A stretch of 29,696 nt of DNA from PNNG01 sp964577055 (GTDB lineage: Bacteria; Bacteroidota; Bacteroidia; UBA7662): contig CAZNWC010000018.1 in NCBI GenBank assembly GCA_964577055.1, forward strand, positions 1 through 29,696, read 5' to 3'. The translations under genes were made by a program, and so were the position numbers. Every line of letters starts with the position of its first letter. The first letter of the stretch is position 1. The notes under the pieces were generated by a model. It was not told the origin of the DNA and searched no databases. It saw only the letters and a list, made by a program, of their open reading frames with translations. Shown piece by piece: positions 1 to 7,966 of the stretch.

Positions 1-746
1 ACTTTGCCGTCGATTTCGTAACGTACAAAGTAAGTGCCCACAGGTACACGGTTGCCGTTGGCATCGGTAGCATCCCACTGAATGGTGTGCAAACCAGCCT
101 CTTCAACACCGTTTACAACCTGACGTACATTCTGGCCCAACATGTTGTAGATGTTTACTTTTACATCTTTTGCACGCTCAGTTACCAGATACTGGATGTT
201 CAGCTTTTCGCTGAAAGGGTTAGGATAAGACGATACAGTGAGTTTTTCGCCAGCCAAATCTTCAGTAGAAGAGGCAATGGCTACAGTTACACCGCTCCAG
301 CTGCTGCTGGGGGGTACAGTGGCCAAATTCACGAAAATGTCGCTGTTATTGGCGTCTTTTTGCTCGGCACAAGCCGTGCTGTTACCGCCAAAACCACCGC
401 AAGGACCGCTTTCACGGAATACCATACCGATGCGCAGGATGTTCTCACCAGTGGGGATAGGACCATTGCTTGCAGCACCATAATAGGTGTTGGGGTTCAA
501 GGTAATGTCCCAACCAGCAGCAGTTTGGGTCATTGCACCTGGAGCTGCAGGGTTACCCCATTCGCCAATCACATAAGTCCAGGCAGAATTGGTATCGGTG
601 GCACCACCTGAGTGGATGTGTACACCGGTTGCAGCAGCCAAAGCAGCACTACCAGCGGTAGGGTCGAGGCTGATGGTTACTTGAATCTGGGCGTTAGCCG
701 CAGTGAAGATGGCAGAAGCTGCCAAAAGCGTAAAGATTTTTTTCAT
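1..746 (-). CDS. Secreted protein with C-terminal T9SS type A sorting domain (3' end outside window)
   Basis: Reading leftward from the ATG at 746, 248 codons are open to the window edge. The N-terminus (MKKIFTLLAASAIFTAANA) is a typical signal peptide. Residues about 20-150 form a beta-rich Gly/Asn/Thr domain with a Cys pair (PCGGFGGNSTAC) that I cannot assign to a family. The last 75 or so residues (YPNPFSEKLNIQY, VKVNIYNMLGQNVRQV, GLHTIQWDATDANG, VPVGTYFVRYE) match the T9SS type A sorting domain, which has an FlgD-like Ig fold. Such domains direct export across the outer membrane and are removed at the surface. Probably only 5-20 residues are missing, since the domain is nearly complete at the edge. 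A Bacteroidota-type promoter lies just upstream. The secretion route is well supported; the function of the passenger is unknown. Confidence 0.88.
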   Translation of the reverse strand, partial: MKKIFTLLAASAIFTAANAQIQVTISLDPTAGSAALAAATGVHIHSGGATDTNSAWTYVIGEWGNPAAPGAMTQTAAGWDITLNPNTYYGAASNGPIPTGENILRIGMVFRESGPCGGFGGNSTACAEQKDANNSDIFVNLATVPPSSSWSGVTVAIASSTEDLAGEKLTVSSYPNPFSEKLNIQYLVTERAKDVKVNIYNMLGQNVRQVVNGVEEAGLHTIQWDATDANGNRVPVGTYFVRYEIDGK

Positions 747-776
747 ACGGTTTTAAGATTTAATGACAATCAGGTC

Positions 777-806
777 TAAAATTAACAAAGAGATTTTATA
801 CGCAAA
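777..806 (-). promoter_or_regulatory. Candidate Bacteroidota-type promoter for the T9SS-cargo gene
   Basis: On the minus strand a -33 TTTG (803-806) and a -7 box TAATTTTA (777-784; consensus TAnnTTTG, one mismatch) are separated by 18 nt. Transcription would start near 770, giving a leader of about 25 nt before the ATG at 746. Assigned by motif only. Confidence 0.4.
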
Positions 807-912
807 AAAAATTCACGTTTTTTTTGAAAAAAATTCAACATTAGGTAGTGGCAAAAAAAGTTTGTCTGCGCTGCGCATATGCAGTAAATTGCCGCCCAAT
901 TCATTCATTTAC

Positions 913-1896
913 ATGAGTACATCTATTCAAAAAATTGCCATATTAACTTCGGGTGGAGATGCGCCCGGCATGAATGCCTGTATTCGCGCTTTGGTGCGCA
1001 CAGGTATCTATTACGGATACGAAATGTGGGGGGTGACCCGTGGCTACGATGGCTTGATCAAAGGCGACTTCAAAAAAATGGACCTCCGCTCGGTGAGCAA
1101 TATCATCAACCGGGGTGGAACCATCCTCAAATCGGCCCGCAGCGAAGAGTTTCGCACCGAAGCTGGCATGGAAAAGGCCTATCAGCAGCTAAAGGAACGA
1201 GGCATCAACGCCTTGGTGGTGGTAGGAGGCGATGGCTCATTCAAAGGGGCCTTCCACTTTTCCAATAAATACGACCTGGCAGTGATGGGTCTGCCGGGCA
1301 CCATTGACAACGATTTGTACGGCACCGATTACACCATTGGTTACGATACGGCCACGAATACCGTGGTAGATGCCATCGACAAAATCCGCGATACCGCAGA
1401 TGCGCACAACCGTTTGTTTTTTATTGAAGTGATGGGCCGCGATGCCGGATACATTGCCTTGAATGCGGGTATTGCCGCTGGATGTGAAGAAATTTTGATT
1501 CCTGAAACCAAAACCAATATTGAGGACCTGGTAGTGAGCCTCAAGAAAGGCAGGGCCAACCGCAAGACATCGGGATTGGTGATTGTAGCCGAAGGCGATG
1601 AGGAGGGCGGAGCGTATGAAGTAGCCCGCAAAGTAAAAGAGCAATTCGACGGCTATGAGATGAAAGTAACCATACTGGGCCATATCCAAAGAGGAGGCAG
1701 TCCGAGTTGTTTCGACCGGGTATTGGCAAGCCGATTGGGAGTGGCTGCCATCGAAGGATTGAAAGAAGGCATGTCGAAGGTCATGGCCGGCATTATCAAC
1801 AATAAAATCGTGTATACCCCACTTACACAAGCGGCTAAATTGCATTCCGATATGGATAGTGATTTGTATCGCATTTCTAAGATTCTTTCCATCTAA
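913..1896 (+). CDS. pfkA: ATP-dependent 6-phosphofructokinase
   Basis: Phosphorylates fructose 6-phosphate to fructose 1,6-bisphosphate, the committed step of glycolysis, in the cytoplasm. The 327-residue product is close to the E. coli enzyme length. Visible motifs are GGDAPGMN (14-21), GGDGS (105-109), PGTIDND (128-134, catalytic Asp132), MGRDAGYIAL (174-183) and LGHIQRGGSPSCFDR. Gly in GGDGS and Gly in PGTIDND are the residues that mark ATP-using rather than PPi-using enzymes, so ATP dependence is inferred. The start at 913 (MSTSIQKIAILTSGG) is preferred; the 50 in-frame codons upstream are A-rich and do not resemble the family. A weak promoter match (TTTG 861-864, 20 nt, TAAATTGC 885-892) precedes it. 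The next gene follows after 9 bp, so the two are probably co-transcribed. Confidence 0.95.
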   Translation: MSTSIQKIAILTSGGDAPGMNACIRALVRTGIYYGYEMWGVTRGYDGLIKGDFKKMDLRSVSNIINRGGTILKSARSEEFRTEAGMEKAYQQLKERGINALVVVGGDGSFKGAFHFSNKYDLAVMGLPGTIDNDLYGTDYTIGYDTATNTVVDAIDKIRDTADAHNRLFFIEVMGRDAGYIALNAGIAAGCEEILIPETKTNIEDLVVSLKKGRANRKTSGLVIVAEGDEEGGAYEVARKVKEQFDGYEMKVTILGHIQRGGSPSCFDRVLASRLGVAAIEGLKEGMSKVMAGIINNKIVYTPLTQAAKLHSDMDSDLYRISKILSI

Positions 1897-1905
1897 CTTA
1901 GCAGC

Positions 1906-2745
1906 ATGTTACTAGTATGCGATAGCGGCAGCACCAAAGCCGATTGGAAATATCAACCCGATGGCGAGCACTTTGTAAGTACGCGCGGGTTCAATCCATT
2001 TTACCACGACCACGAGTTCATCATTGCCGAACTATCGGCATCGCCTCTGCGCGAAATTGCGAATCAGGCGACGAGCTTGTTTTTTTATGGGGCGGGCTGT
2101 TCAAGTCCCGAGCGCAATGCCATTGTGCACCGTGCCTTGCAGCAGTTTTTCAAAAACGCCAAAATTCTGGTTGAACACGATATTTTGGGTGCTGCAATCG
2201 CTACCAATTTCGACAGCGAAGGTATCACCTGCATCATTGGTACAGGCTCTAATTCGTGCCATTACGATGGCAAAAACTGGAGTCAGGTAGTGCCCGCACT
2301 GGGCTATTTGCTGGGCGATGAAGCCAGTGGTTCGTACCTCGGCAAACGTTTGCTCGCCGATTATTTGTATCATTTATTGCCGGCTGGTTTGGAGGCTGAG
2401 TTGAATGAAAAGTTCGTGCTCTCCAAAGAAATTATCTTCCACAATGCCTACCACGAGCCACATGTAAATGTGTATTTCGCTTCATTTGCGAGGGTGCTTT
2501 CAAACCATTTGCACGAATCGTATGTGCAGGAGGTAGTAAAGGAAGGATTCCGTCGTTTCTTCCAAGTACATGTGATGCGTTACCCCAATGTGCACCACAT
2601 TCCCGTGCATTTTGTTGGTTCCATTGCACATCACTTCGGCCCATTGCTCGATGAGGTAATGGCCGAAATGCAATTGCAAAAAGGCAAGGTGCTCAAGAAG
2701 CCCGTACACGAGCTCTATCGCTATTTTAGTGAGCGCCTGAAGTAA
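1906..2745 (+). CDS. BadF/BadG-type ATPase, N-acetylglucosamine kinase-like
   Basis: A 279-residue cytoplasmic sugar-kinase-fold protein (ASKHA superfamily). The phosphate-1 motif is at the N-terminus (CDSGSTKADW, residues 5-14), the phosphate-2 motif is IGTGSNSC (111-118), and GDEASGSYLG (137-146) is typical of bacterial GlcNAc-kinase-like members of the BadF/BadG/BcrA/BcrD family. The likely reaction is ATP-dependent phosphorylation of an amino sugar such as GlcNAc, perhaps from cell-wall turnover, but the substrate cannot be read from the sequence. It begins 9 bp after pfkA, suggesting one transcript and a link to amino-sugar entry into glycolysis. Its last 20 bp overlap the 3' end of the convergent thioredoxin gene. 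The family is firm; the substrate is inference. Confidence 0.85.
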   Translation: MLLVCDSGSTKADWKYQPDGEHFVSTRGFNPFYHDHEFIIAELSASPLREIANQATSLFFYGAGCSSPERNAIVHRALQQFFKNAKILVEHDILGAAIATNFDSEGITCIIGTGSNSCHYDGKNWSQVVPALGYLLGDEASGSYLGKRLLADYLYHLLPAGLEAELNEKFVLSKEIIFHNAYHEPHVNVYFASFARVLSNHLHESYVQEVVKEGFRRFFQVHVMRYPNVHHIPVHFVGSIAHHFGPLLDEVMAEMQLQKGKVLKKPVHELYRYFSERLK

Positions 2746-3226
2746 GCTTCTTCAACTTTTCTTCCATCACAAACTCGTCTCCCTCCACATAGCTGTTGTG
2801 GCGGTAGATGATTTTGCCGTTGCCGTCGATGAGCATGGTGAAGGGCACGGTTTGGAAATTGAGTGAACGTTTCATGTCCTCGTTTGGATCAAGCAATACT
2901 TGAAATGGCCATTTTACACCATTTACGTAAGCTTTTACCTTGGCGGTATTGCGCGCATCGTCGATGCTGATGGCGACTACTTTCACTTTGAAGTCTTTTT
3001 GCCAGTCATCGTATAACTCGGCATAATTCGATAATTCTTTTTTGCAAGGAGTACACCAGGTTGCCCAAAATGAGATGATGAGGGGTTCACCGGCGGTGGT
3101 CAGCTCTTGCATGTTTACCACGTTTCCTTGGATGTCTTTGAGTTGCACATTGGGCAAGCTGGCTTGCTCTTGCGCCAGGGCCGGAAGGCCGAGTAGCAGC
3201 GCGACCACAGTCAGTAATTTTCTCAT
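2726..3226 (-). CDS. TlpA/ResA-type thiol-disulfide oxidoreductase
   Basis: A 166-residue exported thioredoxin-fold protein. A signal peptide (MRKLLTVVALLLGLPALA, cleavage before QEQ) sends it to the periplasm. The active site is WCTPC (Trp57, Cys58, Cys61) in FWATWCTPCKKEL, and a cis-Pro loop lies in FQTVPFTMLID, so it should be redox competent. TlpA/ResA relatives reduce or isomerise disulfides in envelope proteins, for example during cytochrome c maturation; the client here is unknown. The Omp28-like lipoproteins across the 3227-3578 gap are also thioredoxin-like, so a common envelope redox theme is possible. The 3' end overlaps the convergent kinase gene by 20 bp with no obvious terminator between them. 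Confidence 0.9.
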   Translation of the reverse strand: MRKLLTVVALLLGLPALAQEQASLPNVQLKDIQGNVVNMQELTTAGEPLIISFWATWCTPCKKELSNYAELYDDWQKDFKVKVVAISIDDARNTAKVKAYVNGVKWPFQVLLDPNEDMKRSLNFQTVPFTMLIDGNGKIIYRHNSYVEGDEFVMEEKLKKLTSGAH

Positions 3227-3243
3227 GCGGTGAAGTTATGAAA

Positions 3244-3272
3244 GATAAATAAATGTTTAAAGGCTGGTGAAC
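3244..3272. repeat. 29-bp direct repeat, copy 1
   Basis: Begins GATAAATAAATG and ends AAAGGCTGGTGAAC. It matches 3503-3531 at 28 of 29 positions (T/C difference at the 13th base) and lies directly upstream of the TlpA-like gene. Confidence 0.9.
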
Positions 3273-3275
3273 ACG

Positions 3276-3354
3276 AACGCTAAGTCTCTGCGGCCTCCGG
3301 TCAAGCTGCGAAGCAGTGCAGACCAAACGCCTCCGCTGCCTCGCACTTTGCGTT
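3276..3354. repeat. Imperfect inverted repeat, REP/MITE-like
   Basis: Arms 3276-3300 (AACGCTAAGT...) and 3330-3354 (...ACTTTGCGTT) are imperfect reverse complements. A smaller hairpin, CTGC-GAA-GCAG, sits between them at 3306-3316. The structure resembles short palindromic intergenic repeats; no transposase is nearby. Confidence 0.5.
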
Positions 3355-3442
3355 CAGCCTTTCCCGGTACTGACAGGGATTGGCATGCTAAGTTGCTGTT
3401 CTGGTAATTACGGCACATATGCTTTTATAACGCTATTGCTTC

Positions 3443-3460
3443 CTCTCCGCCTCTGCGGTT
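3443..3460 (+). repeat. Dispersed GC-rich intergenic motif, copy 1
   Basis: CTCTCCGCCTCTGCGGTT, related to 29581-29600 on the other strand (20 nt, 2-nt insertion). Both copies are intergenic. Confidence 0.6.
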
Positions 3461-3502
3461 GGCTTTAACGCCGAAATTATGGTAGCGCACACACATAGAA
3501 TG

Positions 3503-3531
3503 GATAAATAAATGCTTAAAGGCTGGTGAAC
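3503..3531. repeat. 29-bp direct repeat, copy 2
   Basis: Second copy of the 3244-3272 repeat, 259 bp downstream and in the same orientation, with one mismatch. It lies 47 bp before the DUF6029 start. Confidence 0.9.
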
Positions 3532-3578
3532 CCAGTTAGAACGTGTAATTTAACGCCTTCGTTTAAGTTTATTCAAGC

Positions 3579-5165
3579 ATGTTCAAACGTTTGTTGCTCC
3601 TCCTGAGCCTGTTGGGGGGGATGCAAATGCCCAAAATACACGCCCAGGGCGTGATTACGGGCGATTTGGAGCTGTTCCAAAATTTTTTCTTCCTCGATTC
3701 AGCAGTGTTGTCGAATCCCATCCCGCCACAATACTACCAGCAATTGTCGTCGACCGATGCCTGGCTCAATCTGAATTACCGCAAAGATGATTTGACGGTG
3801 GGTGTGCGTTTCGACCTCTTTCTCAATTCAGGCCTACGCAATCCCTACATTGTGCAAAACAACCAGGGCATTGGTTTTTGGTTTGCCCGCAAAAAGCTCG
3901 ACAAGCTTGAGCTCACCGTTGGTAATTTTTACGATCAGTTTGGCAATGGCATCACCTTTAGAGCGTATGAAGGACGCGGACAAAACCTCGATTACGCCAT
4001 GTTTGGCATGCATGCCCGCTACAAACTCGACGACAATTGGCAGTTGAAAGGTTTTGTAGGTCGCCAGAAATTTTTGTTCGAAACCTACCGGCCAGTCATC
4101 AAGGGATTGAATCTTGAAGGCAATTTACAGCTCAGCGAAAAGGTGTATATCCGTCCGGGAGCCTCGGTGGTCAACCGCACGCTCGACAACAATACCATGC
4201 AATTGGTGGTTGCCGGTATCGAAAACGAACCGGTAGGTCGGCGCTTTATCCCCAAGTACAACACCTTTGCCTACTCGTTATACAATACCTTGGACTGGGG
4301 TAATTTCAATTGGAATTTTGAGTTGGCCGGTAAAACACGTGAGGCTGTGCTCAACCGCGAGGGCAATTTCATCAACGAACCTGGTTCGGTGGTGCTTACG
4401 GGCATTGGCTATGCTACCCCGGGTTTTGGCATGAATGTAATGTACAAACGCACCTCCTTTTACGAATTCAGGGTGTCGCCCATTGAAATATTGAACGACG
4501 GATTGATCAACTTCATTCCACCTACCGCCCGCATGAATACCTATCGGCTTACTGCCCGTTATGCCCCCGCCACCCAGTTGATAGGCGAGCAGGGAATACA
4601 AGCCGATGCAGTAATTGACTTGTTCGGCAAAGGTACCTTGCTCGTGAATGCATCCGACGTTGAGGACTTGAGCGGCAATCGCTTGTACCAGGAGTTTTAC
4701 ACAGAGGCCAAGTTCAAAATCAACAAAAAGTGGAGCGGCATGGCGGGCATTCAGCGTTTGGTGTACAATCAGGAGGTGTATGAATTCAAGCCAAACGCGC
4801 CTTTGGTACGCACCATTACTCCCTTTGCCGAAGTGACTTACAAAATCGACCGCAAACGCTCGCTCCGTGCCGAACTGTCGCACATGGAAACCAAGCAAGA
4901 CCTGGGTAGCTGGTGGTGGGGCCTTTTGGAGTACAACATTGCCCCGCGCTACAGCATCAGTGTGATGGACATGTGGAACTACGGCAATAAGGATCCAAAA
5001 AAACGGTTACACTATTACACTGTGTTCGGTGCTATGAACCTTTCCAAATTGCGACTAACTGGTGGTTATGTGCGCCAGGTAGAAGGGGTCATTTGTACAG
5101 GAGGTGTTTGTCGGGTTGAACCGGCATTCAACGGAATGCGTTTTTCACTAACTTCATCCTTCTAA
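3579..5165 (+). CDS. DUF6029 family outer-membrane-associated protein
   Basis: A 528-residue exported protein with a signal peptide (MFKRLLLLLSLLGG... to about HAQG). The rest is rich in alternating aromatic and polar residues (YRKDDLTVGVRFDLF, WQLKGFVGRQ, GFGMNVMYKRTSFYEFR, RSLRAELSHMET) and ends in an aromatic residue (MRFSLTSSF). That pattern suggests amphipathic beta-strands of an outer-membrane barrel. I recognise it as a DUF6029 protein, a Bacteroidota family of unknown function, by its length, N-terminal GDLELFQNFFF region and overall pattern. The Omp28-related lipoprotein gene begins 4 bp after its stop, so the two are almost certainly co-transcribed and probably work together at the outer membrane. 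The barrel topology is inference. Confidence 0.75.
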   Translation: MFKRLLLLLSLLGGMQMPKIHAQGVITGDLELFQNFFFLDSAVLSNPIPPQYYQQLSSTDAWLNLNYRKDDLTVGVRFDLFLNSGLRNPYIVQNNQGIGFWFARKKLDKLELTVGNFYDQFGNGITFRAYEGRGQNLDYAMFGMHARYKLDDNWQLKGFVGRQKFLFETYRPVIKGLNLEGNLQLSEKVYIRPGASVVNRTLDNNTMQLVVAGIENEPVGRRFIPKYNTFAYSLYNTLDWGNFNWNFELAGKTREAVLNREGNFINEPGSVVLTGIGYATPGFGMNVMYKRTSFYEFRVSPIEILNDGLINFIPPTARMNTYRLTARYAPATQLIGEQGIQADAVIDLFGKGTLLVNASDVEDLSGNRLYQEFYTEAKFKINKKWSGMAGIQRLVYNQEVYEFKPNAPLVRTITPFAEVTYKIDRKRSLRAELSHMETKQDLGSWWWGLLEYNIAPRYSISVMDMWNYGNKDPKKRLHYYTVFGAMNLSKLRLTGGYVRQVEGVICTGGVCRVEPAFNGMRFSLTSSF

Positions 5166-5169
5166 AAGC

Positions 5170-6030
5170 ATGATAAAGATGCGTTTCAGAAAAGTACTCT
5201 TTTGCTTGCCTTTGGCCCTGGCTGCTTGTCAGGAAGTGGGACCGCCGGTGAACCTTGGCTTGAATGCCGCCAACAAAACCGATACCACCTATGTGGAGGC
5301 TTTTGCCGATACCCCGCAGCCCCGCAAGGCGCTTTTGGAAGAGTTTACGGGGGTTCGCTGTGTGAATTGTCCGCGTGCGCACAACACCATCATCAATTTG
5401 CAAGCAACTTATCCGGGCCAAATTGTGCCTGTGGGCATCCATACCGGTCAGTTTTCGGTGCCTTATGCGGGCCGCAACGACTTCCGTATTCCTGAAGGCA
5501 ATAGCTTGGAAAATCTCTTGGGAGGAGCCCAGGGCTATCCATCGGGAGCCATCAACCGCACCAAATTCACCAACGAAAGTCACATCATCATTTCCGACCA
5601 GAAGTGGAGCAATTACATTGGTAATGAGTTACAAGGCAACCCCGAAGTAAATGTTACCATTGCCAAAGAACTTGACCTCACCAACAACAAAGCTGGTTTG
5701 GAGGTCAAAGTAAAGCTCAACATCGCCCAAAGCGAAGACATTCACCTTACTTTGTATGTGGTTGAAGACAATATTGTCGATTTGCAATTGACGCCCACCG
5801 GCGTGGATTCAGCCTACCAGCACAAACACGTATTGCGCCAATGTGTAACGCCTTACAACGGCGAAAACCTGGCTGCACCTTCTTTAGAGGCCAACCGTGT
5901 ATTTGTGTACAACTATGTGCTGGATTTGAAGCCCGAATGGAATTTGGCGAATACCAAAGTGGTGGCCTTTGTGCACCGCATTGGGCAGGTTCCCCAGGTA
6001 CTGCAGGCAGCCTATGTGGCCCTAAACTAA
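5170..6030 (+). CDS. Omp28-related lipoprotein with a CxxC site
   Basis: A 286-residue lipoprotein. Residues 1-17 form a signal ending in a lipobox (LALAAC, lipidated Cys), then an Asn/Pro-rich tether. The thioredoxin-like segment begins at about 54 with LLEEFTGVRCVNCPRAHN, a CxxC motif (CVNC) followed by VPVGIHTGQFS. This pattern is typical of the Omp28-related outer membrane family. The C-terminal half (NVTIAKELDLTNNKAGLEVKVKLNI..., LTLYVVEDNIVDLQLT) is a beta-sandwich-like region. It sits in the outer or inner membrane facing the periplasm, or on the surface; the sequence does not decide which. It starts 4 bp after the DUF6029 gene. Function is unproven; thiol-disulfide exchange on envelope proteins is a fair inference from CxxC. 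Confidence 0.82.
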   Translation: MIKMRFRKVLFCLPLALAACQEVGPPVNLGLNAANKTDTTYVEAFADTPQPRKALLEEFTGVRCVNCPRAHNTIINLQATYPGQIVPVGIHTGQFSVPYAGRNDFRIPEGNSLENLLGGAQGYPSGAINRTKFTNESHIIISDQKWSNYIGNELQGNPEVNVTIAKELDLTNNKAGLEVKVKLNIAQSEDIHLTLYVVEDNIVDLQLTPTGVDSAYQHKHVLRQCVTPYNGENLAAPSLEANRVFVYNYVLDLKPEWNLANTKVVAFVHRIGQVPQVLQAAYVALN

Positions 6031-6213
6031 GTTTCATTGGCGGAAAACGGTTTCAAATTTGGAATTTCTCCACCAGGTTCAAACCGCCGAAAGTAACCAC
6101 AAAGGCTGTTTCAGCTGCAAATGGGCATGATGGCGTTTGAGCATTTAAAAAATGTAGGAGGTGGATTAATCCTTGCGCTGCCTTTTGGCATGACACATAG
6201 CCATGGCCGAGCA

Positions 6214-6993
6214 ATGCGGTGGGTCTTCTTGCTGTTGCTCGTGGGACTTACTGCTTGCCAGGATGAAGTGATTCCAGAGGAGTATCCGCCCTACCAAACC
6301 GACAAAAAACCTTTGTTGGTGTTGCTCTCTGCCGTTTGGAGTGAGTATGCAGGAGAAAGTGGCATTCCGTATTTCTACAGTGCGGTTACCGATTCTTTTG
6401 ATTTTGATGTGGTACCCATTGTGGCCCATGCTTCTACTATCGGTGATCCGTTTTATTCGCTGGCGGCCTACCAGTTTTTTGGTTTGTATCAAGCAGAGAA
6501 CTTTCCAGAGCTTGGCTTGAATGTCAAAGGATATGGATATCGTACGGTCGATTGGTTGCCCGAGGTCCGTGCCAGTAAGTTCGACATAACAGGTGGAACC
6601 CCAGCTTTGGCTACACCTGCTGCAGTGATGAGCATCATCAAACGCATTGAAGGCCGCGATGTAAAAATCAAATTGCGTGTGCGCATTGAAAAAGCCATGA
6701 CGAACAAGCAGCTGAACTTAGGGATATATGTTACCGAAAACAGGGTGGTGGCTTACCAAGAAGGCATAGGCGTTACTTTTGACCATTTGTATGTGTTGCG
6801 TGGGGCAGCCACTCCCGGCGCTTGGGGGGTGAATTTGGGCAGTGGCAGCTTTGCTGTGGGACAAGTACTCGAGTACGAGGGCAGTTTTCCTATCAATCCA
6901 TTTATGAATGCCAACAACCTGATTGTGAATGCGGTATTGTTCGACATGCAAAACAACGAACCGCAGGATGTGCTCAATGCACATTACCGCTAA
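6214..6993 (+). CDS. Omp28-like lipoprotein lacking the CxxC site
   Basis: A 259-residue lipoprotein. The start at 6214 is chosen because MRWVFLLLLVGLTAC forms a compact lipoprotein signal with a lipobox. An earlier in-frame ATG at 6121 would put 31 unsupported residues in front of it. The downstream pattern follows its neighbours: a short linker, KPLLVLLSAVWSEYAGESG where the others have the redox motif, and a C-terminal region with LNLGIYVTENRVVAYQ and HLYVLRGAATPG. Both active-site cysteines are replaced (W-S-E-Y-A in place of W-C-x-x-C), so redox catalysis is not expected. A binding or structural role is likelier. The 183-bp gap after the previous gene may hold its own promoter. Confidence 0.72.
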   Translation: MRWVFLLLLVGLTACQDEVIPEEYPPYQTDKKPLLVLLSAVWSEYAGESGIPYFYSAVTDSFDFDVVPIVAHASTIGDPFYSLAAYQFFGLYQAENFPELGLNVKGYGYRTVDWLPEVRASKFDITGGTPALATPAAVMSIIKRIEGRDVKIKLRVRIEKAMTNKQLNLGIYVTENRVVAYQEGIGVTFDHLYVLRGAATPGAWGVNLGSGSFAVGQVLEYEGSFPINPFMNANNLIVNAVLFDMQNNEPQDVLNAHYR

Positions 6994-6996
6994 GGG

Positions 6997-7026
6997 TTGC
7001 AACAAAGATTTTTATTCCTACATTTA
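6997..7026 (+). promoter_or_regulatory. Candidate promoter for the third Omp28-like gene
   Basis: TTG (6997-6999), a 19-nt spacer, then TACATTTA (7019-7026; consensus TAnnTTTG, one mismatch), 22 bp before the ATG at 7049. It suggests separate transcription of the last paralogue. Confidence 0.45.
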
Positions 7027-7048
7027 CTTTTCTTAAAACCTGTTGAAC

Positions 7049-7921
7049 ATGAGAAAGATATTCTTCTTACTCTTTGCCGGTATGGTGGTGTTTGGATGTA
7101 AAGATGCCGTTACCCCTACCGACCCGAATGATCCCAACAACCCCAACAATCCGGGTGATCCGTTGGAGGTATTGCGTGTGCAGAACGTATTTGCCCTCAA
7201 CTTCAGCGGCAATTGGTGTGGCCCTTGTGGTGCGAATGGAATCCCAGCCTTGTATGCAGCTAAAACGGCACACGGCGACAAATTCCACGGTCTTAAAATT
7301 GGTTTGAACGGTTCTGGTGCTCCAGATCCATTTTACGTTGGGTCAGGCAGCGAACTTTCGAGTGCGTATTATCCTCCAGGGCCAGCAGGTATTCCCGGCT
7401 TTGGCGCAGCTGAAGTCTTTTTCCCAGGAAGTGGAGATGGCATTTCTGCTTGGAGAACCAAAGTAGATCAAATTGTAGCGACACCAACATCCGCTGTAAA
7501 AGCAGGATTGGCTATCACCAAAGAAATCCAAGGTGATTCATTGATTTTCAAAGTGCGTATCAAAACCTTTAGCGCATTGCCGGAGGGTTTGTACACCATC
7601 ACTGTATTGGTGGCTGAAGATGATTTGGTTGCACCACAAGCTGGTCAAGCAACTAATCCATTTACCCACAAATTGGTTTATCGTGGTAATGCCTTCATTC
7701 CAGGCGAACTCACGTATGGCGTTTGGGGTCACTCGCTTTCTGATGTGCCTGCTCCCATTGCGGCCAACACTACCATTGAAAAGCGTTTTGGTTATGTGAA
7801 GCCTGCGGGCCTTACACCCGATGTAAGCTACACCAAGGCCTATGCCTACGCTGTATTGACCCGCTTGAGCTTGACCAATTACAAGCCTGCCGAAATCATC
7901 AACTCGGCACGTACCAAATAA
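7049..7921 (+). CDS. Omp28-like lipoprotein with WCGPC thioredoxin motif
   Basis: A 290-residue lipoprotein. MRKIFFLLFAGMVVFGC gives a signal with a lipobox, then an Asp/Asn/Pro tether (TDPNDPNNPNNPGDP) typical of surface or periplasmic lipoproteins in this phylum. NFSGNWCGPCGANGIP follows at residues of about 54-69, a canonical thioredoxin WCGPC motif. The C-terminal half has the same layout as the two preceding paralogues (LYTITVLVAEDDLVAPQ, THKLVYRGNAF). The ATG at 7049 is preferred over a TTG two codons upstream. It probably has its own promoter and ends at a strong terminator 22 bp after the stop, closing the cluster. The precise client is unknown. Confidence 0.82.
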   Translation: MRKIFFLLFAGMVVFGCKDAVTPTDPNDPNNPNNPGDPLEVLRVQNVFALNFSGNWCGPCGANGIPALYAAKTAHGDKFHGLKIGLNGSGAPDPFYVGSGSELSSAYYPPGPAGIPGFGAAEVFFPGSGDGISAWRTKVDQIVATPTSAVKAGLAITKEIQGDSLIFKVRIKTFSALPEGLYTITVLVAEDDLVAPQAGQATNPFTHKLVYRGNAFIPGELTYGVWGHSLSDVPAPIAANTTIEKRFGYVKPAGLTPDVSYTKAYAYAVLTRLSLTNYKPAEIINSARTK

Positions 7922-7942
7922 GCACTGTCGCTTTTTGTATAC

Positions 7943-7966
7943 AAAACCCCGCTTCGGCGGGGTTTT
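7943..7966 (+). terminator. Rho-independent terminator of the Omp28 cluster
   Basis: Perfect 10-bp stem AAAACCCCGC / GCGGGGTTTT with a TTCG tetraloop, followed by further T residues. It lies between the Omp28-like gene and parE. Confidence 0.9.

Larger units (their letters stand above)
3227..3578. other. Intergenic region with repeats between divergent genes
   Basis: These 352 bp separate the TlpA-like gene (-) from the DUF6029 gene (+). No open frame with a credible protein was seen. The region holds two copies of a 29-bp direct repeat (3244-3272 and 3503-3531), one copy near each gene. Between them are an imperfect inverted repeat (3276-3354) and a GC-rich motif (3443-3460) that recurs at 29581-29600. 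Promoters for both flanking genes must lie here. GAAAGATA at 3240-3247 reads as a one-mismatch -7 box for the TlpA-like gene. Confidence 0.7.

Noticed and set aside
87..611. 174-codon plus-strand ORF at the left edge
   Set aside because: Antisense to the well-supported T9SS cargo gene, low-complexity composition, no family features.
763..912. In-frame upstream extension of pfkA
   Set aside because: The 50 extra residues come from an A/T-rich promoter region and precede the canonical N-terminus.
2735..2760. Possible terminator in the overlap of the kinase and TlpA-like genes
   Set aside because: Only a short GAAG/CTTC stem with no run of T; not convincing.
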